Positions 25,957 through 34,653 of a stretch of 64,000 nucleotides of DNA are shown here, piece by piece. The position numbers were made by a program, and so were the translations under genes. The notes under the pieces were generated by a model. The model saw nothing but the letters and a program-made list of their open reading frames with translations, made no database searches and was not told the DNA's origin. Within the stretch, counting starts at the first letter, position 1. Each line of letters begins with the position of its first letter. The stretch is from Actinomadura sp. K4S16 (GTDB taxonomy: Bacteria; Actinomycetota; Actinomycetes; Streptosporangiales; Streptosporangiaceae), in contig NZ_BDDE01000029.1 in NCBI RefSeq assembly GCF_008327685.1, positions 105,296 to 169,295 of the forward strand. Reading direction: 5' to 3'.

Positions 25957-26735
25957 ATTTCCAGCGTGCCCGCGTTCTCACGCGCCAGTTCGCGCGACAG
26001 CGCCAGCGCCGCGGTCCGCACGGCCGGGGCGAGCCGGTCGAGGTCCAGCCGGCACACGTTGCCGGTGATGGAGATCGCGGCGATCACCTGCCGGCGGTGG
26101 TCGAGGACGGGCGCCGCCACGGCGGAGACGCCTGCCTCCGACTCCTCCCGGTTGACGGCGTAGCCGCGGTCGGCGGTGCGGGCCAGCTCCCGTTGCAGGA
26201 GCCCCGGCATCACGATCGTGTGCGGGGTGTAGTGGACGAGCCCGCCCGCGAGCACCCGCTCCAGCCGCTCCGGCGGCCCGAGCGCGAGGAACAGCTTCCC
26301 CGTCGCCGTGCAGTACGCGGGCAGCCGCCCGCCCACCCGGGACACGATCGGCATCGACCGGCGCCCGGTGACCTTCTCCAGGAAGAGCGTGTCCGTCCCG
26401 TCCAGTACGGCCAGGTGGATGTTCTCGTGGGTCGCCTCGTACAGGTCCTCGAGGTAGGGGAGCGCGGCCTCGCGGAGGCCGCGCGGGCGGGGCGCCCGCT
26501 GCCCGAGGACGAACAGCCGCATGCTGAGCCGGTAGCCGGACGGGGTGCGCTCGACGCCGCCCCACCGCACCAGTTCGCTCAGCAGCCGGTGCGCCGTCGG
26601 CTTCGGCAGACCGGTGCGGGCGGCGAGCTCGGTCAGGTTCAGCTCGGTGTCGGCGGAGCCGAAGGCGTCCAGCAGGCTGAGCCCGCGCGCCAGCACCGAC
26701 CGCGGCGGCTCCGCGCCCGTGGCCCGCACGTCCAT
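25941..26735 (-). CDS. IclR-family transcriptional regulator
   Basis: A regulator of 264 aa. The N-terminal winged helix is RGLSLLDAFGSADTELNLTELAARTGLPKPTAHRLLSELVRWG. The C-terminal effector domain contains TGRRSMPIVSRVGGRLPAYCTATGKLFLA and GYAVNREESEAGVSAVAAPVLD, all typical. It is the last gene of a probable SDR-decarboxylase-IclR transcript and the likely regulator of the divergent catabolic and transport genes. The - strand frame stays open far upstream, but the ATG at 26735 gives the family start. Confidence 0.92.
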   Translation of the reverse strand: MDVRATGAEPPRSVLARGLSLLDAFGSADTELNLTELAARTGLPKPTAHRLLSELVRWGGVERTPSGYRLSMRLFVLGQRAPRPRGLREAALPYLEDLYEATHENIHLAVLDGTDTLFLEKVTGRRSMPIVSRVGGRLPAYCTATGKLFLALGPPERLERVLAGGLVHYTPHTIVMPGLLQRELARTADRGYAVNREESEAGVSAVAAPVLDHRRQVIAAISITGNVCRLDLDRLAPAVRTAALALSRELARENAGTLEMGIPR

Positions 26736-26791
26736 CCCCCGATGGTGTCCGCGATCGGAGCCGGCGGCAAGGGCGGGGAAGCGGGCGGCGA

Positions 26792-28435
26792 TCACCGGTC
26801 GGCCCCGTGCCCCGTGACGGGCGCCACGATCAGCAGCGGCGCCGCCAGGTCCCCGGCCGAGGCGACCGCGTCCCGCAGCTCGCCGGCCGAGCCCGCCCGC
26901 ACCGCGTCGATCCCGAACAGCCGCGCGGCGCTCGCCCAGTCGAGCGCGGGCGGGGCGAGGTCCATGCCGACGTAGCGGCCGTGCCTTGCCGAGGCGCCCC
27001 CGCCCTCGTCGAGGGTGTCCTTGAGGGTGCGGTACTCGCCGTTGTCCATCACCACGAACGCCACGGGCACCTCGTACCGGGCGGCGCTCCAGAGCCCCTG
27101 CAGGCCGAACATGGCGCACCCGTCGCCGAGCACCGCGACCACGGGACGGTCCGGGTCCGCCATCCGGGTGCCGACCGCCGCGCCGATGCCCCAGCCGAGC
27201 CCGCCGCCGACCGTGTGCACGTAGGAGCCGGGAAGGTCCTGGCGCAGCACCGCGCGCAGCTTCAGCCCGACGGTGATCGCCTCCTCGACCACCACCGCCC
27301 GGTCGGGCAGCCCGGACGCGACGGCGTGGGCGGCGGCGCTCGGATCCATCGGGGACGGGCCGTACGCCGCGCGAGCGGCCTCCTCCGCCTTCTCCCTGGC
27401 CCGGGCGTGATCGGCGCCGAGCCGCTCGGCGCGCTCCCGCGCGGACGGGACGAGCCCGTCGAGGCGGTCGGCGAGCGCCCGCAGAGTCCCCGCGAGGTCG
27501 CCCGTCAGGCCGTGCCGGACGGCGAAGTTCCGGCCGATCTCCGCGGGGTCCTCGTCCACCTGCACGATGGCGAGCCCGTCGGGGACGGCGGGGCCGGGGG
27601 AGTAGTGGTGCGGCATGAACGCGTGGCACCCGGCGATCAGGGCCGCGTCGTACCCGGCGAGCGCCTCGCGGATGACCGCGTTGCGGGGCGCCATCATCCC
27701 GGCGTAGAGCGGATGCCCGGTGGGGAAGTCGATGGCGTCGTTCATGGGCTGGTGGAGGACGGCCGCGCCGAGCCGCTCGGCCACCGCGACCAGCTCGGCG
27801 ACCGCGCCCGCCCGTCCGACCCCGTCGCCGGCGACGACCACCGGTCGTTCGGCGCGGGCGAGCAGCGCCGCCGCGTCGCCCGCCTCGGCCGCGCCCGGGC
27901 CCGTCACGGGGGAGCGGGCCGGCACCGCGACGTCGGCGTCCTCCTCCAGCAGGTCCATGGGGACCGACACGAGCACCGGCCCCGCCGGGGGCCGGGCCGC
28001 GAGGGCGAAGGCGCGCCGCAGGACGATCGGCAGGTCGCGCGCGTGCTGCACCTCCACCGCGTGCTTCGTCGCGGCCGACGCGAGCCCGACCAGGTCGCCC
28101 GACAGCATCGGGTCCTGGACGAGGTGCCGCCGGTCCTGCTGGCCCGCCACGATCACCATCGGGGTCCGGGACCGCAGCGCGTTCAGCATCCCGATCAGCC
28201 CGTTCGCGACGCCCGCGGCGACGTGCAGGCTGACCATCGACGTGCGGCGGGACGCCCGCGCGTGGCCGTCGGCCATCGCCACCACGGACCCCTCTTGCAG
28301 GCCCAGCACGTACCGCAGGTCGGGGGCCTCGACCAGCGCGTCCATCAGGGGGAGCTCGGTCGTGCCGGGGTTGCCGAAGATCCGCGTCACGCCTTCGTCG
28401 CGGGCGATCTCCAGCAGCGCCTCGATCGGCCTCAT
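26792..28435 (-). CDS. benzoylformate decarboxylase-like ThDP enzyme
   Basis: A thiamine-diphosphate enzyme of 547 aa. The N-terminus has IFGNPGTTELPLMDAL and the cofactor-activating Glu in LQEGSVVAMADGHAR. SLHVAAGVANGLIGMLNA carries the His expected in benzoylformate decarboxylase, and the C-terminal ThDP/Mg site is GDGCAMFGLQGLWSAARYEVPVAFVVMDN. The best-known family member decarboxylates benzoylformate in mandelate breakdown. A different 2-oxo acid is possible, because acetolactate synthase-like enzymes share the fold. The neighbouring SDR could handle the aldehyde or a hydroxy-acid substrate. Confidence 0.88.
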   Translation of the reverse strand: MRPIEALLEIARDEGVTRIFGNPGTTELPLMDALVEAPDLRYVLGLQEGSVVAMADGHARASRRTSMVSLHVAAGVANGLIGMLNALRSRTPMVIVAGQQDRRHLVQDPMLSGDLVGLASAATKHAVEVQHARDLPIVLRRAFALAARPPAGPVLVSVPMDLLEEDADVAVPARSPVTGPGAAEAGDAAALLARAERPVVVAGDGVGRAGAVAELVAVAERLGAAVLHQPMNDAIDFPTGHPLYAGMMAPRNAVIREALAGYDAALIAGCHAFMPHHYSPGPAVPDGLAIVQVDEDPAEIGRNFAVRHGLTGDLAGTLRALADRLDGLVPSARERAERLGADHARAREKAEEAARAAYGPSPMDPSAAAHAVASGLPDRAVVVEEAITVGLKLRAVLRQDLPGSYVHTVGGGLGWGIGAAVGTRMADPDRPVVAVLGDGCAMFGLQGLWSAARYEVPVAFVVMDNGEYRTLKDTLDEGGGASARHGRYVGMDLAPPALDWASAARLFGIDAVRAGSAGELRDAVASAGDLAAPLLIVAPVTGHGADR

Positions 28436-28477
28436 ACGGTGCCTTTCCGTTGCTCGGCGGGTCCGCCGCCCGGCGGC

Positions 28478-29230
28478 TCAGTGCTTGGCGGACCCGCCGT
28501 CCACGTTGATCGTCTGGCCGGTGAGGAAGCCGCTCCCCTCGTCGCACACGTACAGCAGCGTCGACAGCAGGTCGCGCGGCTCCTCGACGGCCCGCACGAC
28601 CTGCATGTCGCGGACGCGCTCGAACCCGCCGTCCGCGCCCGTCGTCCGCGCCGCCGTCCCGGTCCGGGTGAGGCCGGGCGCGATCGCGTTCACCGTGATC
28701 CCGTGGTGGCCGACCGCGCTCGCAAGGGCCCGGGTGAAGCCGACGAGCCCGGCCTTGGACGTGGTGTAGGCGACGAGGTCCGGCGGCCCGAGGAACACCA
28801 CGGCGGAGGCGATGTTGACGATCCGCCCCCAGCCGGCCGCCTTCAGGTGGGGCAGCGCGGCCCGCGACACCAGGAACGGCCCGTCGAGGTTGACCCGCAT
28901 GATCCGCCGCCAGTCCTCCAGCGTCGTCTCCTCGAACTCCAGCGGCGGGTAGATCCCGGCGTTGTTCACGACGATGTGCAGGCTTCCGAAGCGGGCGGCG
29001 GTCTCCTCCACGGCGGCCTCGACCTCGTCCGGATCGGTCACGTCCGCCCGCACGGGGTGGAAGCGGTCGCCGATCGCCTCGGCGGTCCCCGACAGGTCGG
29101 CGAGGTCGAGGCCCGCGACCCGGTGCCCGCGCGCGGCCAGGGCGATCGCGAACTCCCGCCCGAGCCCGCCCGCCGCGCCGGTCACGAGCGCGGTCCGCTG
29201 TGGTCCGTCGCCGGACGGCGTCTCGCTCAT
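28478..29230 (-). CDS. short-chain dehydrogenase/reductase (FabG-like)
   Basis: A classical SDR of 250 aa. The NAD(P)-binding motif is ALVTGAAGGLGREFA, with NNAGIYPPL, the catalytic Ser in NIASAV, YTTSK (Tyr and Lys) and the C-terminal FLTGQTINVDGGSA. ATG 29230 is used; the frame is open to 29266. It is the first gene of the - strand half of the catabolic locus, 42 bp before the ThDP enzyme, so oxidation of a hydroxyl or reduction of an aldehyde in the same pathway is likely. Confidence 0.9.
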   Translation of the reverse strand: MSETPSGDGPQRTALVTGAAGGLGREFAIALAARGHRVAGLDLADLSGTAEAIGDRFHPVRADVTDPDEVEAAVEETAARFGSLHIVVNNAGIYPPLEFEETTLEDWRRIMRVNLDGPFLVSRAALPHLKAAGWGRIVNIASAVVFLGPPDLVAYTTSKAGLVGFTRALASAVGHHGITVNAIAPGLTRTGTAARTTGADGGFERVRDMQVVRAVEEPRDLLSTLLYVCDEGSGFLTGQTINVDGGSAKH

Positions 29231-29270
29231 GGACGGCAGCGTGCGCCACCCCCGGCCCCCGGGCAAGGCA

Positions 29271-29292
29271 CCGTTTTCACTGGTTGAAACGG
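29271..29292. promoter_or_regulatory. operator-like dyad in divergent catabolic promoter
   Basis: CCGTTT-N10-AAACGG, an A/T-rich inverted repeat in the 102-bp gap between the SDR and ABC permease genes. It is a candidate IclR site controlling both directions. Confidence 0.45.
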
Positions 29293-29332
29293 CTTCCTTG
29301 TGGTGGCGTGGCGCGGGTCACATGCTCGCCGC

Positions 29333-30370
29333 ATGTCCGTACGAAAGCCCGCGGCCGGGCCGGCCTCGGAGAACAAGGACGCGCCACCGGCGCGGCGCCC
29401 CCGCCTCCGGCGGCCGATCCCCGACGAGGCCGGCGTCGTCGGCGTGCTCATCCTGCTGGTGCTGGGCGTCGGCCTGCTCCAGCCGGACTTCCTGCGCACC
29501 GGCAACCTGCTGACGACCGCGCACAACTCCGTCTACGTCGGGCTGATGGCCTGCGGGATGGTGTTCGCGCTGGCGATGCGGGAGGTCGACCTGTCGGTCG
29601 GCGGCATGTACGCGATGGGCGTCGTCGTCGGCGCCCTGCTCATCCGGGACGGCTGGAACCCGTGGGCGGCGGCCCTGGCGGTGCTCGCGCTGTCGGCGTC
29701 CATCGGCGCCCTGAACGGCGCCGTGACCACGTATCTGCGGCTGCCCTCGTTCATCGTCACGCTCGCCACGTCGATGCTGCTGCGCGGCGTGGGGCTGGCG
29801 CTGGCCGAGGGCAAGCAGATCACGGACCTGCCGCAGGACCACGCGTTCTTCACCATGCTCGGCGGCGGCGAGTCGCTCGGCGTCCCGAACGCGGTGTGGG
29901 TCTTCGTGCTCGCCGTCGCGGTGCTGACCGTCGTGTTCACCCGGACGCGGTTCGGTGCGCGGGTGCGGGCCATCGGCTCCAACCCGGAGGCGGCCGAGTT
30001 CGGCGGGCTGCCCGTCACCCGGACCCGCGTCGCCGCGCTGGCCCTGTCGGGGCTCATGGCGGGCGTCGCGGCCGTCCTCGCCCTGGCGTTCTTCATCGCC
30101 GGGGACCCCACCATCGGCCAGGGCTACGAGCTCACGGCCATCGCCGCGGCCATCATCGGCGGCACCCCGCTGAAGGGCGGAACCGGCTCCGTCCTCGGCG
30201 CCGCGGCGGGCACCCTCATCCTCGGCGCCGTCACCGCGGCGCTGGTGTTCTTCGAGGTCCCCATCAACTGGACGACCTTCGCGACCGGCGGCGTGATCCT
30301 CGTCGCCGTCGGCGCCGCGCCGCTGCTGCGCCGCGTCCGTGACCTGCGCTCACCTGGGAGGAACCCATGA
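29333..30370 (+). CDS. ribose-type sugar ABC transporter permease
   Basis: A membrane permease of 345 aa in the RbsC/AraH family, with about nine hydrophobic segments. Family blocks are GMVFALAMREVDLSVGGMYAMG, LRLPSFIVTLATSMLLRGVGL, RAIGSNPEAAEFGGL and YELTAIAAAIIGGTPLKGGTGSVLGAAAGTLIL. The N-terminal 35 residues are cytoplasmic and basic. ATG 29333 is chosen. It overlaps the binding-protein gene by four bases (ATGA). It forms the pore of an importer with the next two genes. Confidence 0.93.
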   Translation: MSVRKPAAGPASENKDAPPARRPRLRRPIPDEAGVVGVLILLVLGVGLLQPDFLRTGNLLTTAHNSVYVGLMACGMVFALAMREVDLSVGGMYAMGVVVGALLIRDGWNPWAAALAVLALSASIGALNGAVTTYLRLPSFIVTLATSMLLRGVGLALAEGKQITDLPQDHAFFTMLGGGESLGVPNAVWVFVLAVAVLTVVFTRTRFGARVRAIGSNPEAAEFGGLPVTRTRVAALALSGLMAGVAAVLALAFFIAGDPTIGQGYELTAIAAAIIGGTPLKGGTGSVLGAAAGTLILGAVTAALVFFEVPINWTTFATGGVILVAVGAAPLLRRVRDLRSPGRNP

Positions 30371-31440
30371 CCCCGCGTCCCCGCGGGCCCGTCGCGGCGG
30401 CCCTCGCCCTCGTGCTCGGCGCCGCCCTCTCCACCGCGTCCTGCGGTGACGGCGGCGGCTCCGGCAAGGGCGAGCGGCTCCGGATGGGCATCGCCGTCGC
30501 CAACTACAGCCTCAACTTCGCCCGGGAGATGTACGAGGGCGCGACGGAGGCGTCCAGGCAGGCCGGGAACATCGACTTCAAGGTCGTCGGCCCGCCCAAC
30601 ACCGACGGGCCCGCCGAGCAGCAGCTGTTCCAGAACCTCACCGTCACCCACCCGGACGGGATCGTCCTGGAGAACCTCGACCCGCCGATCTTCACCCGCC
30701 CCGCCGCGCAGGCCGTGGACAAGGGCGTCCCGATCGTCGCGCTCGACACCGCGCCGACCGACGGCAGCAAGATCGGCTTCTACGTCGGCAACGACAACTA
30801 CGAGCTCGGCGGGCTGCTCGCCGAGGCGACGGTGAAGAAGCTCGGCGAGGATGCCAAGGGCACCGTGGTCGTCGGCGTGCCGAACCCGGGGACGCCCGTC
30901 CTCGACAGCCGGGCCAAGGGCATCAAGGACACGTTCGCGAAGCTGGCGCCCGGCATCCGCGTCCTCGGCCCGTTCCAGACCTACAGCGACCCGGCCCAGA
31001 ACTACGGCGCCTGGCAGTCGCAGGTGAACGCGAACCCCGCCGCGCTGGCGTTCCTCGGCGTGGGCGACGCCGACAGCTACAACCTCGGCCGCCTCAAGGA
31101 GCAGAAGAAGGGCAAGTACCTCACCGCCGGCTTCGACGTGGACCCGAAGACCCTGGAGTACATCAAGAAGGGCACCAACTTCGCGGGCGTCGACCCCGAG
31201 CACTACCTCAAGGGGTACGTGGCGACCGCGACGCTCATCACGTCGGTGCGGGAGAAGGACGGCAAGCTCCCGGACGGCTGGTTCAAGACGCCCGGGCTCG
31301 TCATGGACTCGTCCAACATCGACGAGATCATCAAACGGCAGCAGTCGGTCCAGAACGCCTACCAGTGGTACAAGCCGCAGCTGGACAAGCTGCTGGCGAA
31401 CCCCGGCGCCGGCATGCGCCCGCTGAAGGAGGCCCGCTGA
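30367..31440 (+). CDS. sugar ABC transporter substrate-binding lipoprotein
   Basis: A periplasmic-binding-protein-like (ribose/galactose type) lipoprotein of 357 aa. The signal peptide ends in a lipobox LSTASC. The domain pattern is MGIAVANYSLNFAREMYEGATEAS, HPDGIVLENLDPP, GVPIVALDT and GFYVGNDNYELGGLLAEA. It captures the ligand outside the cell for the permease at 29333. The ligand is unknown; linkage to a ThDP decarboxylase suggests it may not be a simple pentose. Confidence 0.92.
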   Translation: MTPRPRGPVAAALALVLGAALSTASCGDGGGSGKGERLRMGIAVANYSLNFAREMYEGATEASRQAGNIDFKVVGPPNTDGPAEQQLFQNLTVTHPDGIVLENLDPPIFTRPAAQAVDKGVPIVALDTAPTDGSKIGFYVGNDNYELGGLLAEATVKKLGEDAKGTVVVGVPNPGTPVLDSRAKGIKDTFAKLAPGIRVLGPFQTYSDPAQNYGAWQSQVNANPAALAFLGVGDADSYNLGRLKEQKKGKYLTAGFDVDPKTLEYIKKGTNFAGVDPEHYLKGYVATATLITSVREKDGKLPDGWFKTPGLVMDSSNIDEIIKRQQSVQNAYQWYKPQLDKLLANPGAGMRPLKEAR

Positions 31441-31473
31441 TGCGGCGGAGCCGCGGCGCCGGGAGGTCCTGAG

Positions 31474-32967
31474 ATGCTGGTCGCCTCCGGCCTGGTCAAG
31501 CACTACGGCGGGGTCACCGCCCTCGACGGCGTCGGCATCACCTTGGACGCGGGGGAGGTGCACGCGCTCGTCGGCGAGAACGGTGCGGGCAAGTCCACCC
31601 TCGTGAAGATCATCTCCGGGGTGGTGCGGCCCGGGGGCGGCACCGTCGAGCTGGACGGCGTCCCCGTCCGGTTCGCCGACGCGCGGCAGGCCGCGGCGCA
31701 GGGCGTCGCGATCGTGTCGCAGGAGCTGATGACCTACGACGACCTGACCGTGCTGGAGAACCTCTTCCCCTACGGGGCGCCGCGGCGCGGGGGCCTGGTC
31801 AGCACGCGGGAGATGCGGCGCTTGGCCGAGCCCGTCCTGGCCGAGCTGGGCCTGGACCCGCCGCCGCACGCGAAGGTCGGCGAGCTGCCCCTCGCCGACC
31901 GGCAACTCCTGGAGATCTGCCGGGCGCTCCTGCAGCACCCCCGTGTCCTGATCCTGGACGAGCCGACCTCGGCGCTGCCCCGCGACGCCGCCGCGCGGCT
32001 CGCCGCCGTCACCCGGCGGCTGGCCGAGCGGGGCCTCGCCGTCCTGTACATCTCGCACTTCCTGGAGGAGGTCATGCGGGTCGCGGACCGGGTCACCGTC
32101 CTGCGGGACGGCCGGGTCGTGCTGCCGGGCGAGCCCGCGGCCGGCGTCGGCCTGGACTCCCTGGTCACCGCGATGCTCGGGCAGCCCGCCCGGCACGCGG
32201 CCGCCGCGACCGCCGCCCCGCGCCGCCCCGGCGGGGCGGCGGTCGCCCTCACCGGCGTGACCGTACCGGGTCGGCTGCGCGACGTCTCCCTCACCGTGCG
32301 GGGCGGCGAGATCGTCGGCCTGGCAGGGCTGCAGGGCTCCGGCCACCTCGCCGTGCTGGACGCCGTGTGCGGGCGGGCCCGGCCGTCGTCGGGCACGGTC
32401 CGGCTGCCGGACGGGCGCTCGCCCCGCTCCGCCCGGCACGCCGTCACCGCGGGCGTCGCCTACATCTCCGGCGACCGCAAGGGCCGGGGGCTGATGCTCG
32501 ACAAGACACTGTGGGAGAACATCACGTCAGTGAGCTGGCTCGGGCAGGGGCGCGGCGGGATCATGCCCCGCCGGTCCCGCCTCGTCGAGCGCTCCCGCGG
32601 CCGCATGGAGCGGCTGCGGGTGCGCGGCGACGTCCACGACCGGGCGGGGAACCTGTCCGGCGGCAACCAGCAGAAGGCCGTCCTCGCCAAATGGCTGGAC
32701 GCCGACCCGGCCGTCCTCGCGCTGGACGACCCGACGCGCGGCGTGGACGTCGGCGCCCGCACCGAGCTGCACGACATCGTCCGCGACCTCGCCGACGACG
32801 GGAAGGTGGTGCTGATCGCGTCCAGCGACCTCGCCGAACTGGTCGAGCTGTGCCACCGCGTCGTCGTCCTCCAGCACGGCCGCATCGTCGACACCCTGGA
32901 GGGCGGCCGGCTGACCGAACCGGAGCTGAGCCTCGCCATGAACGCCGGCTTCGCCGCCCCCGCCTAG
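31474..32967 (+). CDS. sugar ABC transporter ATP-binding protein (two domains)
   Basis: An RbsA/MglA-type ATPase of 497 aa with two nucleotide-binding domains. The first has Walker A GENGAGKST and Walker B VLILDEPTS; its signature motif is degenerate (ELPLADRQ). The second has a degenerate Walker A (GLQGSGH) and an intact signature LSGGNQQK with LALDDPTRGVDVGAR. This asymmetry is normal in the family. It energises import with the two preceding genes. The stop shares the bases CTAG with the stop of the convergent LLM gene. Confidence 0.93.
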   Translation: MLVASGLVKHYGGVTALDGVGITLDAGEVHALVGENGAGKSTLVKIISGVVRPGGGTVELDGVPVRFADARQAAAQGVAIVSQELMTYDDLTVLENLFPYGAPRRGGLVSTREMRRLAEPVLAELGLDPPPHAKVGELPLADRQLLEICRALLQHPRVLILDEPTSALPRDAAARLAAVTRRLAERGLAVLYISHFLEEVMRVADRVTVLRDGRVVLPGEPAAGVGLDSLVTAMLGQPARHAAAATAAPRRPGGAAVALTGVTVPGRLRDVSLTVRGGEIVGLAGLQGSGHLAVLDAVCGRARPSSGTVRLPDGRSPRSARHAVTAGVAYISGDRKGRGLMLDKTLWENITSVSWLGQGRGGIMPRRSRLVERSRGRMERLRVRGDVHDRAGNLSGGNQQKAVLAKWLDADPAVLALDDPTRGVDVGARTELHDIVRDLADDGKVVLIASSDLAELVELCHRVVVLQHGRIVDTLEGGRLTEPELSLAMNAGFAAPA

Positions 32968-33902
32968 GAGGCCAGGAGCGGGATGACGGGGGCGAACGCC
33001 TCCATGACGGTGTCCGAGACCTGGTAGTAGGTGAAGCCGAAGCGGTCGCGGCGGGCCAGCATCTGCTCGGCGACGTGCTCGGGCGGGCCCACGAACTGGG
33101 ACGGCATGCCGAGGACCAGTTCGGCCGACGACGTGCCCCAGCCGCGCGTGACCGCGACCTTCGCGGCGGCGCGGCGGGGGTCGGGGCCGAACGCGGGCGT
33201 CACCATCATGCTCAGCTCGACGTCCCGCTCTCCCGCCGCCTCGCGGACCCAGTCGACCTTGCGGGCGATGGTGTCCGGGAGGCGCTCGGAGACCTCGTCG
33301 GAGATCGTCCCCTCGGGCAGGGCGCGTGGGAGGATCCCGACCGTGTCGGCGTACCGGCCGGCGATGCCGAGCATGCGCCGGCTGCCCGCGCCCACGACGA
33401 GGGGCGGGCGGCGCTCCGGGCGCGGGAACACCGTCAGGCCGTCGACCGCGTAGTGCTCCCCGGCGAACGTGGTCTTCTCGCCGCTCAGCAGGCCGCGCAG
33501 GATCCGCAGCGACTCCTCCAGCCGCCCGACCCGCGTCCCGGCCCGGTCGAACGGCATCCCGGCGGCCTCGTACTCCTCGCGCAGCCAGCCCGCGCCGACG
33601 CCCAACTCGAAACGCCCGCCCGACAGGTGGTCGAGGGTGGCGGCCTCCTTGGCGAGCATCACCGGATGCCGGAAGTCGTTGGAGAGCACCATCGTGCCCA
33701 GCCGCAGCGTGGTCGTCGCGGACGCTGCGGAGGCCAGCGCCACCATGGGCGCGAGCTGCTCGCCGAACGGCTCGGCGACGAAGTGGTCCCGCAACGTCAG
33801 GACGTCGTAACCCAGCTCTTCGGCGCGGCGGGACGTCTCGGCCAGTTCCGCGCCCGAGCGGATCGACTCGCCCACCACGCCGAAGCGGAAGTTCCTGTGC
33901 AT
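32964..33902 (-). CDS. LLM-class F420-dependent oxidoreductase (TIGR03621-like)
   Basis: A protein of 312 aa. Family blocks are FRFGVVGESIRSGAELAETSRRAEELGYDVLTLRDHF, TLRLGTMVLSNDFRHPVMLAKEAATLDHLSGGRFELGVGAGWLREEY and PPLVVGAGSRRMLGIAGRYADTVGIL. It is expected to be an F420-dependent hydride-transfer enzyme of unknown substrate. ATG 33902 gives the usual start; the frame extends to 34076 with low-complexity sequence. It is convergent with the ABC ATPase and ends on the same CTAG. Confidence 0.9.
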   Translation of the reverse strand: MHRNFRFGVVGESIRSGAELAETSRRAEELGYDVLTLRDHFVAEPFGEQLAPMVALASAASATTTLRLGTMVLSNDFRHPVMLAKEAATLDHLSGGRFELGVGAGWLREEYEAAGMPFDRAGTRVGRLEESLRILRGLLSGEKTTFAGEHYAVDGLTVFPRPERRPPLVVGAGSRRMLGIAGRYADTVGILPRALPEGTISDEVSERLPDTIARKVDWVREAAGERDVELSMMVTPAFGPDPRRAAAKVAVTRGWGTSSAELVLGMPSQFVGPPEHVAEQMLARRDRFGFTYYQVSDTVMEAFAPVIPLLAS

Positions 33903-34088
33903 GTCCCAAGCCTTGCCCGTGGCAGTGGCGCCTGGCTGGCGGGAATGCGACATGAGGTTCCGACCGGCGGAACGAGGCGAGCGGCTCGGTCGCCGTCCGT
34001 GCGGCGTAAGGGCGTCACCGACTGCCCCGTTCGCACCGGTCACTTCCAGGCTGCGACGGGCCGCGCGGTTTTGCAAGCAGGGGCGCGC

Positions 34089-34595
34089 CTACCCGCCGAC
34101 ACGCTGGGACAGGACCCGCCCCGGCCAGTCGCCCACGGCGAACGCGGCGTCCGTCTCGAACCCGTTGCTCCGGTAGTAATCCACCAGCCGCCCGTCGTCG
34201 CCGCCGTAGCAGTCGACGCGCAGCAGGCCGACGCCCTTCGCCCCGGCCTCGTCCCTCGCCTTGGCGATCAGCGCGCCGCCCACCCCGTGCCCGGCGAACG
34301 CGCGGTCGGTGACCAGGAGGGTGATGTACAGCTCCGGCTCCTCGACCGGGTCGACGTAGTGCGGGGGCCCGGACGCGACCGCCATGACGCCGGCGGGCCG
34401 CCCGCCGACCTCGGCCACCCAGATCTCGTCGTCGCGGGCGATGCCGGTGATCCGCTCGACGCGGCGCGGATCCTCCGACCACGGCTCGCTGCCCCACTGC
34501 CCCGTGCGGCCGTTGGCGGCGAGCCACGCCACCGCCCCGTCCAGCATCGCCAACATCACCGGCGCGTCGCCGGGCCCGCCCTTACGGATCTCCAT
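34089..34595 (-). CDS. GNAT-family N-acetyltransferase
   Basis: A protein of 168 aa with the acetyl-CoA-binding motif RAFAGHGVGGALIAKARDEA and the C-terminal block GLLRVDCYGGDDGRLVDYYRSNGFE. The start MEIRKGGPGDAPVMLAMLDGAVAWL is typical. The acceptor is unknown. ATG 34595 follows GAGGAGG. Confidence 0.9.
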   Translation of the reverse strand: MEIRKGGPGDAPVMLAMLDGAVAWLAANGRTGQWGSEPWSEDPRRVERITGIARDDEIWVAEVGGRPAGVMAVASGPPHYVDPVEEPELYITLLVTDRAFAGHGVGGALIAKARDEAGAKGVGLLRVDCYGGDDGRLVDYYRSNGFETDAAFAVGDWPGRVLSQRVGG

Positions 34596-34653
34596 CGCAC
34601 CTCCTCGTGCGAGGGAGATCCTGGCAGTTCCCGATCACCGGCGCGAGGGGGCC

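Noticed and set aside
25941..29249. A 1102-codon open frame on the - strand spanning three genes
   Set aside because: Only its last 264 codons match a family (IclR). The rest is out of frame with the ThDP enzyme and SDR, which have clear motifs in other frames.
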